A DNA stretch of 64,000 nt from Gammaproteobacteria bacterium (lineage in GTDB: Bacteria > Pseudomonadota > Gammaproteobacteria > Steroidobacterales > Steroidobacteraceae). Made by a program: the position numbers and the translations under genes. The stretch lies in contig PLUE01000039.1 of the NCBI GenBank assembly GCA_003164785.1, forward strand, positions 62,140 through 126,139. The letters are read 5' to 3'. The notes beneath the pieces are model-generated. The model worked only from the letters and a program-made list of their open reading frames with translations. It ran no database searches and was not told the DNA's origin. Positions 44,283 to 54,649 of the stretch are shown one piece after another; positions within the stretch are counted from its first letter, which is position 1; each line of letters opens with the position of its first letter.

Positions 44283-45602
44283 TTGTTTGAACGCCCGCGG
44301 GGTGGCGAACGCGCCATTCTGGTGGGCGTTGGAATCGGACACCCTGTCGATCCCTACGATACGGCTGAGTTCAAGGCCTTGGCGGCATCTGCCGGCGCCG
44401 TGGGCGTGGGACTCGTCCTGGCGTCCAGGCCGCGGCCGGATCCCAAATACTTCGTGGGGTCCGGCAAGGCCGAGGAGATCCGTGCGTGCGCGGAGGAGAA
44501 CGAGGCCGACGTGGTGCTCATCGACCAGACGCTGAGCCCCAGCCAGGAGCGCAACCTGGAAAAACTCACGAACCGGCGGGTGTTGGATCGCAACGGCCTG
44601 ATTTTGGACATTTTTGCGCAGCGCGCGCGCAGCTTCGAAGGCAAGCTGCAGGTCGAACTGGCCCAGTTGTCGCATCTGGCAAGCCGGCTGACGCGGGGTT
44701 GGACGCATTTGGAACGTCAAAAGGGCGGCATCGGCCTGCGTGGACCCGGCGAGACACAATTGGAGACCGACCGTCGTCTCGTCGCCAAGCGCATCAAGAC
44801 GCTCAAAGCGCGTCTCGAGAAGCTGGCCCGCCAGCGCGATACCAGCCGGCACGTGCGGCGCGAAGTGCCGGTCCCCACCGTTGCCTTGGTGGGTTATACC
44901 AACGCGGGTAAATCGACCCTTTTCAACGCGCTGACCGGTGCGCAGACCTATGTCGCGGACCAGTTGTTTGCGACCCTGGATCCGACCGTCAGGCAGGTCA
45001 AGCTGGCAGGCGTCGGCGAGGTCGTGTTGGCCGATACGGTGGGATTCGTCCGTGCGCTGCCCCATGAATTGGTCGCGGCGTTCCGCTCGACGCTGCAGGA
45101 AGCGCGTGAAGCGGATCTGCTCCTGCATGTCGTCGATGCGAGCGATCCTTTGCGCGTCGAGCGCACCCTGCAGGTCCGCGAAGTCTTGAAGAGCATCGGC
45201 GCGGGAGACATCCCCGAGCTGTTGATCTTCAACAAGGTCGATCTGGTCGAGCAGGAGCAGGGAGCTGCCACTCCACGCATCGTCATGGGCGCCGACGGCA
45301 TCGCGTCGCAGGCCTGGGTGTCGGCGGTCACGGGCGCGGGCCTCGACGAGTTGCGGCATGCCATCGCGCATGCCGTGCGTCCCAATCAAGTGCGCCGCAC
45401 GCTGCATCTGGAACTCACCGCCGGTGCGGTGCGCTCCGATTTGTACAAGCGTAACGCGATCCGGGCGGAGCGCCAGCGCGACGACGGCAGCTGGGAAGTC
45501 GATGTGGAACTCGATTTGACCGAGGTTGGCAAATTGTTGGGCGGACGCGGCGTCAACTTAGTGGATAATGGCGAAATAAGCCGCGAACAACGCGTGGCAT
45601 AG
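44283..45602 (+). CDS. hflX: GTPase HflX
   Basis: 439 aa from TTG 44283 (M-F-E-R-P as in E. coli MFDRY). The HflX N-terminal domain has HPKYFVG-like PDPKYFVGSGKAEEI, and the linker RGWTHLERQKGGIGLRGPGETQLETDRR. The G domain carries GYTNAGKST, DTVGFVRALPHELV and NKVDLV. Splits ribosomes stalled under stress. In the hfq-hflX-hflKC row. Confidence 0.96.
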   Translation: MFERPRGGERAILVGVGIGHPVDPYDTAEFKALAASAGAVGVGLVLASRPRPDPKYFVGSGKAEEIRACAEENEADVVLIDQTLSPSQERNLEKLTNRRVLDRNGLILDIFAQRARSFEGKLQVELAQLSHLASRLTRGWTHLERQKGGIGLRGPGETQLETDRRLVAKRIKTLKARLEKLARQRDTSRHVRREVPVPTVALVGYTNAGKSTLFNALTGAQTYVADQLFATLDPTVRQVKLAGVGEVVLADTVGFVRALPHELVAAFRSTLQEAREADLLLHVVDASDPLRVERTLQVREVLKSIGAGDIPELLIFNKVDLVEQEQGAATPRIVMGADGIASQAWVSAVTGAGLDELRHAIAHAVRPNQVRRTLHLELTAGAVRSDLYKRNAIRAERQRDDGSWEVDVELDLTEVGKLLGGRGVNLVDNGEISREQRVA

Positions 45603-45629
45603 CTAACTTGTGAGTGCCGGGCCATCGGC

Positions 45630-45638
45630 TGCTAGAAT
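45630..45638 (+). promoter_or_regulatory. Candidate extended -10 promoter of hflK
   Basis: TGCTAGAAT in the 90-base hflX-hflK gap, 55 bases before hflK, again with a T-rich hexamer (TTGTGA) 19 bases upstream. Similar layout to the hfq candidate. Confidence 0.4.
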
Positions 45639-45692
45639 GCGCGGCTGCTCACGAGCAAAAGAATCAGTCCGCAACCCATATTAGGCATACGC

Positions 45693-46829
45693 ATGGCTTG
45701 GAACGAATCTGGTGGCGAGAAACGCAACCCGTGGAACCGTCCGCAACAGTCCCAGAACGATCTGGACGATGTGTTGCGCAATTTTCAGCGTCGCCTGGCG
45801 GCCCTGTTCGGCCGTGGCGGCGGCGGCGGAGTCGGGGGCAGCCAGGGTTCGCAGAACTTCGGCAAGGGCTTAAGCAGCGCGCTGGTGGTGCTGGGGCTCG
45901 TCTGGATCGCGAGCGGCGTCTATCGTGTCGATGCGCAGGAGCGCGCCGTCATCCTGCGTTTCGGCAAGTACGAGCAAACGACGGGTCCGGGATACAACTG
46001 GCACCTCCCATGGCCCATCGAGCGCAAGATCATCGTCAATGTCTCCCGTCAGTATAGTGTGACCGACGATGCGAGCATGCTGACCTCCGACACGAATCTG
46101 GTCGAGGTCAAGTCGGCGGTGCAGTACACCCAGCCCGATCCGCTCAAGCTGCTCTTCAAGGTACGCGACGTCGAGGAGACCTTGAGCCAGGTCAGCGAGA
46201 GCGCGATGCGCGAGGCGGTGGGCCAGGCATCACTCGACAAGGCCCTGGCATTCGACCCATCCATCACCGACCGCGCGCGCGTGTTGCTGCAGCGGACCCT
46301 CGATTCCTACGACATGGGCATCCACATCCTGAGCGTGAATCTCACCGACGTGAACGTTCCCGAGGCGGTGCAGGACGCGCAGCGCGATGCCATCAAGGCG
46401 GACAAGGATCGGCAGCGCTATCAGCAGGAAGCGGAGCTTTATCGGAATGATGTGATTCCGCGCGCCCGCGGCGAAGCCGCCAAGGAAATCCAGGACGCCG
46501 AGGCGTATCAATTGCAGGTGCTGGCAGTGGCCCAGGGCGAAACATCGCGCTTCGACCAGGTGCTGGAACAGTACGATCATTCCCCGGCGGTGACGCGCGA
46601 GCGCATGTACCTCGACACGATGGGGAACGTCTACAAGAATTCCCGCAAGGTCATCGTCGACACCAAGAACGGCAACAGCATGATGTATCTGCCGCTCGAC
46701 AAGTTGATCGGGCCCGGTCCGCAGTCCATCAGCATGCCGAACGACACGATGACCGTGGCGCCGGCGCGGGTGCCGGAAGTCCAGGTTCAGCCACTCGAGG
46801 ATCCGGCGCGCGCGCGCGGAGTGCGATGA
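45693..46829 (+). CDS. hflK: FtsH protease modulator HflK
   Basis: 378 aa. Long Gly/Arg-rich N-terminus, one membrane helix (about 66-81), then an SPFH domain (VDAQERAVILRFGKYEQTTGPGYNWHLPWP) and a coiled-coil (QRYQQEAELYRND). Forms with HflC the periplasmic cage around FtsH. Overlaps hflC by 4 bases. Confidence 0.96.
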   Translation: MAWNESGGEKRNPWNRPQQSQNDLDDVLRNFQRRLAALFGRGGGGGVGGSQGSQNFGKGLSSALVVLGLVWIASGVYRVDAQERAVILRFGKYEQTTGPGYNWHLPWPIERKIIVNVSRQYSVTDDASMLTSDTNLVEVKSAVQYTQPDPLKLLFKVRDVEETLSQVSESAMREAVGQASLDKALAFDPSITDRARVLLQRTLDSYDMGIHILSVNLTDVNVPEAVQDAQRDAIKADKDRQRYQQEAELYRNDVIPRARGEAAKEIQDAEAYQLQVLAVAQGETSRFDQVLEQYDHSPAVTRERMYLDTMGNVYKNSRKVIVDTKNGNSMMYLPLDKLIGPGPQSISMPNDTMTVAPARVPEVQVQPLEDPARARGVR

Positions 46830-47701
46830 TGCAAAACAAAGTTCTCTATATTTTATTGGGGCTGGTCGCGGCGATCCTGTTGATCCGGGCGAGCGTCTTC
46901 ACGGTGACCGAGGGCAAACTCGCCATCAAGTCGGTGGGCGGCGAGATCGTCGATTCGGATTTTGCGCCGGGGTTGCATTTTCGCATCCCGCTGGTCCATG
47001 AGGTCGCCTTGTTCGACAAGCGCATCATCACGCAACTGTATCCGGCGGAGCGGTTTCTCACCCGCGAACAGGAGCAGCTCAACGTCGATTTCTACGTCAA
47101 GTGGCGCATCAACAATCTGCGCCGCTTTTACGAGGCCACCGGCGGCACCGAAGAGGTGGCGAACGCCCGGCTGGGCGAGACCATCAAGGACAGCATCAAG
47201 AGCGTCGTCACGCAGCGTTCGTTGCAGCAGGTCATCACGGCGGACCGGACCGAGTTCACCGACGCCATGATGAAGAATGCGCGGCCGGCGGCCGAGCAGC
47301 TGGGCGTGCAGCTCGTCGATGTCCGCATCACGAAAATCGACCTGCCGCAGCAGGTCCGCGACTCGGTGTTCGACCGCATGCGGGCGAGCTTCAAGGCCCA
47401 GGCGGCGAAGCTGCGGGCCGAAGGCGTGGAGACTTCGGAGCGTACGCGCGCCGAGGCGAACAAGCAGCAGACCGAAATTCTGGCCGACGCGGCGCGGCAG
47501 GCGGCACAGATCCGCGGCCAGGGCGATGCGTCGGCCAGCGAGGTCTACGCCAAGTCGTATTCGAAGAATCCGGAGTTCTACAGCTTCTACCGCAGCATGC
47601 AGTCCTACCGCGAATCGATCGGCACCCAGGGCGACATGTTGGTCATCGCGCCGGACAGTGCCTACTTCAAGTATTTCAAACAACCGCAGGTGCAGCGCTA
47701 G
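46826..47701 (+). CDS. hflC: FtsH protease modulator HflC
   Basis: 291 aa. N-terminal membrane helix, SPFH domain (SVGGEIVDSDFAPGLHFRIPLV, LYPAERFLTREQEQLNVD) and a long coiled coil with RTRAEANKQQTEILADAARQA in part. Partner of HflK. Ends 15 bases before the small DUF2065 gene. Confidence 0.96.
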   Translation: MMQNKVLYILLGLVAAILLIRASVFTVTEGKLAIKSVGGEIVDSDFAPGLHFRIPLVHEVALFDKRIITQLYPAERFLTREQEQLNVDFYVKWRINNLRRFYEATGGTEEVANARLGETIKDSIKSVVTQRSLQQVITADRTEFTDAMMKNARPAAEQLGVQLVDVRITKIDLPQQVRDSVFDRMRASFKAQAAKLRAEGVETSERTRAEANKQQTEILADAARQAAQIRGQGDASASEVYAKSYSKNPEFYSFYRSMQSYRESIGTQGDMLVIAPDSAYFKYFKQPQVQR

Positions 47702-47716
47702 CCGCTCGAGAGATGT

Positions 47717-49214
<1,498 letters not shown>

Positions 49215-49296
49215 AGCCCGGCTCGGGCGCGCCGCCGTCGGCGGACGCCCGGTCGGCGCGCGAACCCTGTATCGCACCGCAGCGGCTCTGACCGCG

Positions 49297-51489
49297 ATGC
49301 TCTGCCTCATGGGTGCCGCCCAGGGGGACCGTCCCTGGTTGGACGTGCACCGCACGCCCGACGAGCGGGCCGCACTCGCCGTCAAGGCCATGACGCTCGA
49401 CGAGAAAATCGCGCTGTTGCACGGACCCATGGCGATGCCCTGGATCACCCCCGACGGCCGACAGATTCAGGTGCCCGCCGCTGCGATCCTCTCGGCCGGC
49501 TTCGTTCCGGGGTTGGCGAGGCTCGGCATACCCGCCCTCTATGAAACGGACGCGAGTCTCGGCGTTGCCAATCCGAACGGAATTCGTCCGGGCGATGTGG
49601 CGACGGCGCTGCCCTCGAGTCTGGTCCTGGCATCGACGTTCGATCCGACCCTCGCCTACCGGGCCGGCGCGATGGTCGGCGCCGAGGCGCATGCCAAGGG
49701 CTTCAATGTGCTGTTGGCCGGCGGAGTCAACCTGGCGCGCGATCCGCGCAACGGCCGCAACTTCGAATATCTGGGTGAGGATCCCCTGCTGGCGGGCATG
49801 TTGGACGGCGAAGCCATTCGCGGCACCCAGGATCAACACGTGATCTCGACGGTCAAGCATTTCGCGTTGAACGCCAACGAGACCAATCGTCAGTATCTGG
49901 ACGCCCGCATCGACCGCAGGGCGCTGCGCGAATCCGACTTGCTGGCGTTCGAGATGGCGATCGAGCGCGGCAAGCCTGGCGCCGTGATGTGCGCCTACAA
50001 CGAGGTGAATGCTGATTACGCCTGCGGCAATCATTGGTTGTTGATCGACGTGCTCAAGGGTGATTGGCGCTATCCGGGCTGGGTGATGTCGGATTGGGGC
50101 GCCGTGCACGGGGCCCTGGACGCGGTGAACGGTCTGGATCAAGAGTCCGGTGAGCAGCTCGACAAGGCGGTGTTCTTCGATGCGCCATTGAAGGCCGCGG
50201 TGCTGGAGGGTCGCATTCCCGCGGCGCGTGTGGACGACATGGTGCGCCGGATCCTGCGGTCCATGTTCGCGGTCGGCATCGACGCGGCCGGCATAGGCGC
50301 GGCCGGCCCAGGCGCGGCCGGCCCAGGCGAACATCCAGCGGTGAAAGTGGACATCGATTACGCGGCGCATCGGGCGCTCGCGCTCGACATCGCGCGCAAA
50401 GGCATCGTGCTGCTCAAGAACGACGCCGACCTGCTGCCGCTCGCCCGCAGCTATAAAAAGATCGCGGTGATCGGCGGTTACGCCAACTCGGGCGTGTTGT
50501 CGGGCGGCGGTTCCGCACAGGTCATCCCCACCGACGGACCGTTCGCGCGCATTCCCACGGGTGGGCTGAAACCGAATTGGATGGACCAGGTGTTCGATCC
50601 TTCCCCACCGTTGGACGCCGTTCAGCGGGCGTCGCCGAACAGCATCGTGGCTTACGACGCGGGTGCGTTGCCGGCGCGCGCCGCGGCTCTGGCCGCCAAC
50701 GCCGACATCGCCATCGTGTTCGTCATCCGCCATGAGATGGAAGGCAGCGACGTCCCGAATCTCGATTTGCCGGAGGGACAGGATGCGCTCATCGACGCGG
50801 TGGCGGCGGCCAACCCGCATACCGTGGTCGTCCTCGAGACCGGTAATCCGGTGTCCATGCCCTGGCTCGGCCGGGTGCCGGTGGTCGTCGCCGCCTGGTA
50901 TCCCGGGCAGGCCGGCGGCCAGGCGATCAGCGACATCCTGTTCGGTGACGTCAACCCGTCAGGCCGGTTGCCCATCAGCTTCCCGCGAGACAGCGCGGAC
51001 CTGGTCAGACCGGCCCTGCCCAATCTGGGCGCCGAGCCGCGCACACCGGTGCATGTCGATTATTCGGAGGGTGCGGATGTCGGGTATCGGTGGTACGCCG
51101 CCCGCGGATCGACACCGCTGTTTGCCTTCGGGTTCGGCATGTCCTATACACGCTTCGACTACCGCGACGTGAAAGTGAGCGGCGGCAAGACCTTGACGGC
51201 GACGTTCGAGGTCCGGAACACCGGCGCCGTCAAGGGTGCCGATGTGCCGCAGGTGTATTTGACCGCGGCCGCCGGCGAGCGCGTGCTGCGGCTGATCGGC
51301 TTTCAACGGGTCGAACTAAATCCGGGCGAGAGTCGTATCATCACGGTGACAGCGGATCCGCGCCTGCTGGGTTACTTCGACGAAGAGCGGAGACAGTGGC
51401 GGGTCAAACCCGGGATCTATCAACTTCGAGTTGGGCGATCCGCGGCCGATTTGGCTCTAGGTGGGGAGGCAGGCTTGCATGGCATTTGA
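49297..51489 (+). CDS. Glycoside hydrolase family 3 beta-glucosidase-like protein
   Basis: 730 aa from ATG 49297. N-terminal GH3 barrel with KHFALNANETNRQ and the nucleophile region GWVMSDWGA (Asp of SDW), then a GH3_C domain (IVLLKNDADLLPL, GSAQVIPTDGPF) and a fibronectin III-like end (GADVPQVYLTA). The real start is uncertain: residues just upstream in frame (RTLYRTAAALTA) continue a signal peptide, yet no ATG/GTG/TTG lies between the purA stop and 49297. A 15-base triple repeat sits at 50281-50326. It overlaps the permease gene by 11 bases. Confidence 0.87.
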   Translation: MLCLMGAAQGDRPWLDVHRTPDERAALAVKAMTLDEKIALLHGPMAMPWITPDGRQIQVPAAAILSAGFVPGLARLGIPALYETDASLGVANPNGIRPGDVATALPSSLVLASTFDPTLAYRAGAMVGAEAHAKGFNVLLAGGVNLARDPRNGRNFEYLGEDPLLAGMLDGEAIRGTQDQHVISTVKHFALNANETNRQYLDARIDRRALRESDLLAFEMAIERGKPGAVMCAYNEVNADYACGNHWLLIDVLKGDWRYPGWVMSDWGAVHGALDAVNGLDQESGEQLDKAVFFDAPLKAAVLEGRIPAARVDDMVRRILRSMFAVGIDAAGIGAAGPGAAGPGEHPAVKVDIDYAAHRALALDIARKGIVLLKNDADLLPLARSYKKIAVIGGYANSGVLSGGGSAQVIPTDGPFARIPTGGLKPNWMDQVFDPSPPLDAVQRASPNSIVAYDAGALPARAAALAANADIAIVFVIRHEMEGSDVPNLDLPEGQDALIDAVAAANPHTVVVLETGNPVSMPWLGRVPVVVAAWYPGQAGGQAISDILFGDVNPSGRLPISFPRDSADLVRPALPNLGAEPRTPVHVDYSEGADVGYRWYAARGSTPLFAFGFGMSYTRFDYRDVKVSGGKTLTATFEVRNTGAVKGADVPQVYLTAAAGERVLRLIGFQRVELNPGESRIITVTADPRLLGYFDEERRQWRVKPGIYQLRVGRSAADLALGGEAGLHGI
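50281..50326 (+). repeat. Three 15-base units (GGCGCGGCCGGCCCA type) in GH3 gene
   Basis: Two exact copies of GGCGCGGCCGGCCCA after a degenerate first copy (ACGCGGCCGGCATAG-like), in phase, encoding repeated Ala-Gly-Pro/Ile-Gly-Ala. It lies in a surface linker between the GH3 barrel and the C-terminal domain and shares the GCGCGGCCGGC core with the repeat at 17081-17110. Confidence 0.8.
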
Positions 51490-52792
51490 CACGATCGGCG
51501 CACCGGCGAGCGCATTGGAGCACCCGGCGTCCGATACGAGCGCGGCATATTCGAAGGACTTGACGGCGTTCGTTTTCGCCTTGTTTTTCGCCTTCGGCGG
51601 CATCACCAGCCTGAATGATGTGCTCATTCCGAAGCTGAAGGCGTTGTTCACGCTGTCGTATGGCGACGTGATGCTGGTGCAATCCGCGTTCTTCGCCGCG
51701 TACTTCATCGTGTCGATACCGGCCGCCGCCCTGGTGCGCCGGATCGGTTACATGCGCTCGGCGTCGGTGGGCCTGCTCACCATGACGGCCGGGTGTCTGT
51801 TGTTCGTGCCTGCCTCGGCGCACGGGATCTTCGGCCTGTTCCTGGTGGCGCTGTTCGTGCTCGCCGCCGGCATCACCACCGTGCAAGTGGTGGCGAATCC
51901 CTTGATTTCGATGCTGGGGCGGGCCGCCACCGCGAGCAGCCGGTTGACCTTCGCGCAAGCCTTCAACTCGCTCGGCACCACGATATTTCCCTATGTGGGA
52001 TCGATCTTGATCCTGGGGTCGTTGGCCACGGTCGATCCCAGCACGCTCAGCGGTGCCGCGCTCGATCAGTTTCGCGGCGTCGAAACCCGCGTGATCGCGC
52101 ACACCTATATCGGTTTGGCGATCGCGCTGGCGGCCCTCGCCGCCGTGGTCTGGGTGCGGCGCAAAGGATTGGCCGAGACGCCGGCGGCGCCGACCCCCGT
52201 TCTGCGCGCCTTCAACTTGTTGACACGACCGCGCTTTGCGTTCGGGACGGCGTGCATATTTCTGTATGTCGGTGGGGAAGTCGCGATTGGATCGATGATC
52301 GTGAGCTATTTGATGCAAGGCTCGGTGTTCGGGGTGGTGGCTGAAGAGGCCGGCAAACACGTGCCGTATTATTGGGGTGGTGCGATGGTGGGGCGCTTCA
52401 TCGGCGCCTATGTTCTGCGCCTGTTCGCTCCCGGCAAGGTCCTGGCCTGCGTCGCCGCGGCCGTCATCACGCTGATACTGATCTCGGCCAATTCGACGGG
52501 CAGCATCGCCGGTTGGGCGTTGCTGTCCATCGGCCTGTTCAATTCCATCATGTTTCCGACGATTTTCTCGCTGGCCAGCGAGGGACTGGGCAAGCGCGCC
52601 GCGGAAGGTTCCGGGGTCATCTGCATGGCGATCGTCGGCGGCGCCATCGTGCCGCTCGTCTGGGGCCGCGCCGCGGATTTTTGGGGCCTGCGTGCGGCGC
52701 TGGCCGTGCCTGCCGCCTGCTATTGCGGTATTCTTTTGTTCGGCTGGTTCGCGCGCCGCCCACTGCTCGACGGCGGCGCCTCAGCCACTTAG
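51479..52792 (+). CDS. MFS sugar permease, FucP/GluP-like
   Basis: 437 aa, 12 hydrophobic helices. From ATG 51479, behind a GGGGAGG ribosome site; GTG 51461 is possible but would remove that site. FGGITSLNDVLIPKLK, then QSAFFAAYFIVSIPAAALVRRIGYMRS and VQVVANPLISMLG are typical of FucP/GluP proton-sugar symporters (fucose, glucose or galactose). With the GH3 enzyme, whose 3' end it overlaps, it probably takes up the sugar released from glycosides. Confidence 0.9.
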   Translation: MAFDTIGAPASALEHPASDTSAAYSKDLTAFVFALFFAFGGITSLNDVLIPKLKALFTLSYGDVMLVQSAFFAAYFIVSIPAAALVRRIGYMRSASVGLLTMTAGCLLFVPASAHGIFGLFLVALFVLAAGITTVQVVANPLISMLGRAATASSRLTFAQAFNSLGTTIFPYVGSILILGSLATVDPSTLSGAALDQFRGVETRVIAHTYIGLAIALAALAAVVWVRRKGLAETPAAPTPVLRAFNLLTRPRFAFGTACIFLYVGGEVAIGSMIVSYLMQGSVFGVVAEEAGKHVPYYWGGAMVGRFIGAYVLRLFAPGKVLACVAAAVITLILISANSTGSIAGWALLSIGLFNSIMFPTIFSLASEGLGKRAAEGSGVICMAIVGGAIVPLVWGRAADFWGLRAALAVPAACYCGILLFGWFARRPLLDGGASAT

Positions 52793-52806
52793 AGTCAGGA
52801 GCGCTC

Positions 52807-54354
52807 ATGGCCGATATTTCCTTGCGAGGTAGCACACGTGCGGCGTTGCCCGGCGCGCGGGAAGTGGCACCGGCCGACCCGACGGAGCGCTTCGAGGTCA
52901 GCGTCATCGTGCGGCGGCGTGCCGCCGAGGCCATGCATTCACGGGCTGCGGCGCTGGCATCCGGCGATCGATCCCAGCGCTGGCTGAGCCGCGAAGAGTT
53001 CGCGCAGTTGCACGGCGCCGCGGAGGCTGATTTTGCGGCGGTGCGCGCCTTTGCCGGCGAGAACGGCCTGGTGGTCGTGCAGGAACACGCGGCCAGGCGC
53101 ACGTTGATTTTGTCCGGCACGGTGGCTCAATTCAGCGCCGCGTTTTCCGTCCAATTGCATCACGTGGAACACGCGGGCGGGACTTATCGCGGACGCACCG
53201 GGGATATTCGACTGCCGGCTGAATTGGCTGCCGTGGTGGAGGCGGTGCTGGGCTTGGACAATCGTCCCCAGGCGAAGCCCCATTTTCGCCTGCGGCCGCC
53301 CGCGAGCGCCGTGGCGGCCGTGTCCTATTCCCCGACTCAGGTCGCCGCGCTGTACGGCTTTCCGGCTGGCGCAGGCGCGGGCGAGTGCGTGGCGCTCATC
53401 GAACTCGGTGGCGGATTTCGTCCGGCCGACCTGACCACGTATTTTACGGGCTTGAAGGTTGGCTCGCCCAAGGTGATCGCGGTCTCCGTCGACCACGCGA
53501 CGAATACGCCCACGGGCGATGGTAATGGTCCGGACGGCGAAGTGATGCTCGACATCGAGGTGGTGGGCTCGATCGCGCCGCAGGCCTCCGTCGCCGTCTA
53601 CTTCGCGCCCAATACCGATGCGGGATTTCTCGATGCCATCACCACGGCCATCCACGACACGATCAACAAGCCGTCGGTGATTTCGATCAGTTGGGGTGGG
53701 CCTGAGTCGTCGTGGACCTCCCAGGCCATGACGGCGATGGACAGCGCCTTCCAGGCGGCCGCGACCTTGGGGCTCACGGTGTGCGTCGCCTCCGGCGACA
53801 GCGGCTCGAGCGACGGAGTGACGGGCGGCGCCGACCACGTCGATTTCCCGGCGTCGAGTTCGTTCGCGCTCGCGTGCGGCGGCACCAGCCTGCAAGCTGG
53901 AGCGACGGCCATCACCAGCGAAACCGTGTGGAACGACGGCAGCAGCGGCGGGGCCAGCGGCGGCGGCGTCAGCACCTTCTTCACACTGCCGAGCTGGCAG
54001 CAGGGACTGAGCGTTCGCGGGACAACGGGGCAGTTCGCCCTGGCCATGCGCGGCGTGCCGGACGTGGCCGGTGATGCCGATCCCGAGACCGGCTACGACG
54101 TGCGGGTCGATGGCGCGGACACCGTCATCGGCGGCACCAGCGCGGTGGCTCCGCTCTGGGCGGCGCTGATCGCGCGCATCAATGGCATCACCGGCAAGCC
54201 GGCCGGGTTCATCAACGCACTGCTGTACCAGAACGCCGGCGCGCTTCGCGATATCACCGCCGGCGGTAACGGGGATTTCGAAGCCGCCCCCGGCTGGGAT
54301 GCCTGCACCGGGCTCGGCAGTCCGAACGGCCCGCCGTTGGAGCGACTCCTCTAG
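52807..54354 (+). CDS. S53 family serine-carboxyl peptidase (kumamolisin-like)
   Basis: 515 aa. An N-terminal Pro-kumamolisin activation domain (about 20-160) precedes the catalytic domain. Catalytic residues are Glu245 and Asp249 (in GEVMLDIE), Asp331 (ASGDSG, oxyanion) and Ser445 (GGTSAVAP); the intervals of 4, 82 and 114 residues equal those of kumamolisin (Glu78, Asp82, Asp164, Ser278). The calcium site (DITAGGNGDFEAAPGW) is at the C-terminus. There is no signal peptide, unusual for a protease expected outside the cell. Starts 14 bases after the permease. Confidence 0.9.
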   Translation: MADISLRGSTRAALPGAREVAPADPTERFEVSVIVRRRAAEAMHSRAAALASGDRSQRWLSREEFAQLHGAAEADFAAVRAFAGENGLVVVQEHAARRTLILSGTVAQFSAAFSVQLHHVEHAGGTYRGRTGDIRLPAELAAVVEAVLGLDNRPQAKPHFRLRPPASAVAAVSYSPTQVAALYGFPAGAGAGECVALIELGGGFRPADLTTYFTGLKVGSPKVIAVSVDHATNTPTGDGNGPDGEVMLDIEVVGSIAPQASVAVYFAPNTDAGFLDAITTAIHDTINKPSVISISWGGPESSWTSQAMTAMDSAFQAAATLGLTVCVASGDSGSSDGVTGGADHVDFPASSSFALACGGTSLQAGATAITSETVWNDGSSGGASGGGVSTFFTLPSWQQGLSVRGTTGQFALAMRGVPDVAGDADPETGYDVRVDGADTVIGGTSAVAPLWAALIARINGITGKPAGFINALLYQNAGALRDITAGGNGDFEAAPGWDACTGLGSPNGPPLERLL

Positions 54355-54366
54355 GCTGATATGGGC

Positions 54367-54531
54367 TTAGTGGACGTGAAAGGTGCCGGGGCCGCCGAAC
54401 AGTCCCAACAAACCGGTGATGATGAGGTAAAGCGCCACGATGTAGTTCAGCAGGCGCGGCATGACCAAGATCAGTATCCCCGCGAGCAGGGCGACCAGCG
54501 GTGCAATACTGAGATTCATGTTCAACGACAT
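54367..54531 (-). CDS. DUF3096-type microprotein
   Basis: 54 aa, start ATG 54531 with an AGGAG site 9 bases upstream. Two hydrophobic helices: residues about 8-24 (SIAPLVALLAGILILVM) and 31-46, joined by PRLLNY, with a GGPGTFHVH tail. The pattern IAPLVALLAGILIL-PRLLNYIVA-YLI-GL-GL matches DUF3096 small membrane proteins. Too short for most gene finders. It follows the 32-aa gene by 9 bases on the same strand, in the transporter operon. Confidence 0.75.
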   Translation of the reverse strand: MSLNMNLSIAPLVALLAGILILVMPRLLNYIVALYLIITGLLGLFGGPGTFHVH

Positions 54532-54540
54532 AGCAAGCTC

Positions 54541-54639
54541 CTACGAGAATAATTTGAGGACGTTTTCCAGGGTTTTCGTGACGCCCCAGGCCAGTGGGGC
54601 GGCGACGACCAGCCAGAGCACGATGAGTCGAGCGGTCAT
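54541..54639 (-). CDS. MFS transporter small-subunit-like microprotein
   Basis: 32 aa, start ATG 54639. One hydrophobic helix (about 5-19: LIVLWLVVAAPLAWG) then a short amphipathic tail (VTKTLENVLKLFS). The stretch PLAWGV-TL is what I recall from small subunits annotated next to oxalate/formate-type MFS transporters. It starts 10 bases after the transporter stop and is followed by the 54-aa gene, so all three should be co-translated. Function as an accessory peptide is inferred from position. Confidence 0.6.
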   Translation of the reverse strand: MTARLIVLWLVVAAPLAWGVTKTLENVLKLFS

Positions 54640-54649
54640 GGGGTGCACC

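Noticed and set aside
49297-54354. Polysaccharide utilisation locus of the Bacteroidetes SusCD type
   Set aside because: GH3 and permease are present but no SusD-like gene or adjacent TonB receptor; only a simple uptake operon is supported.
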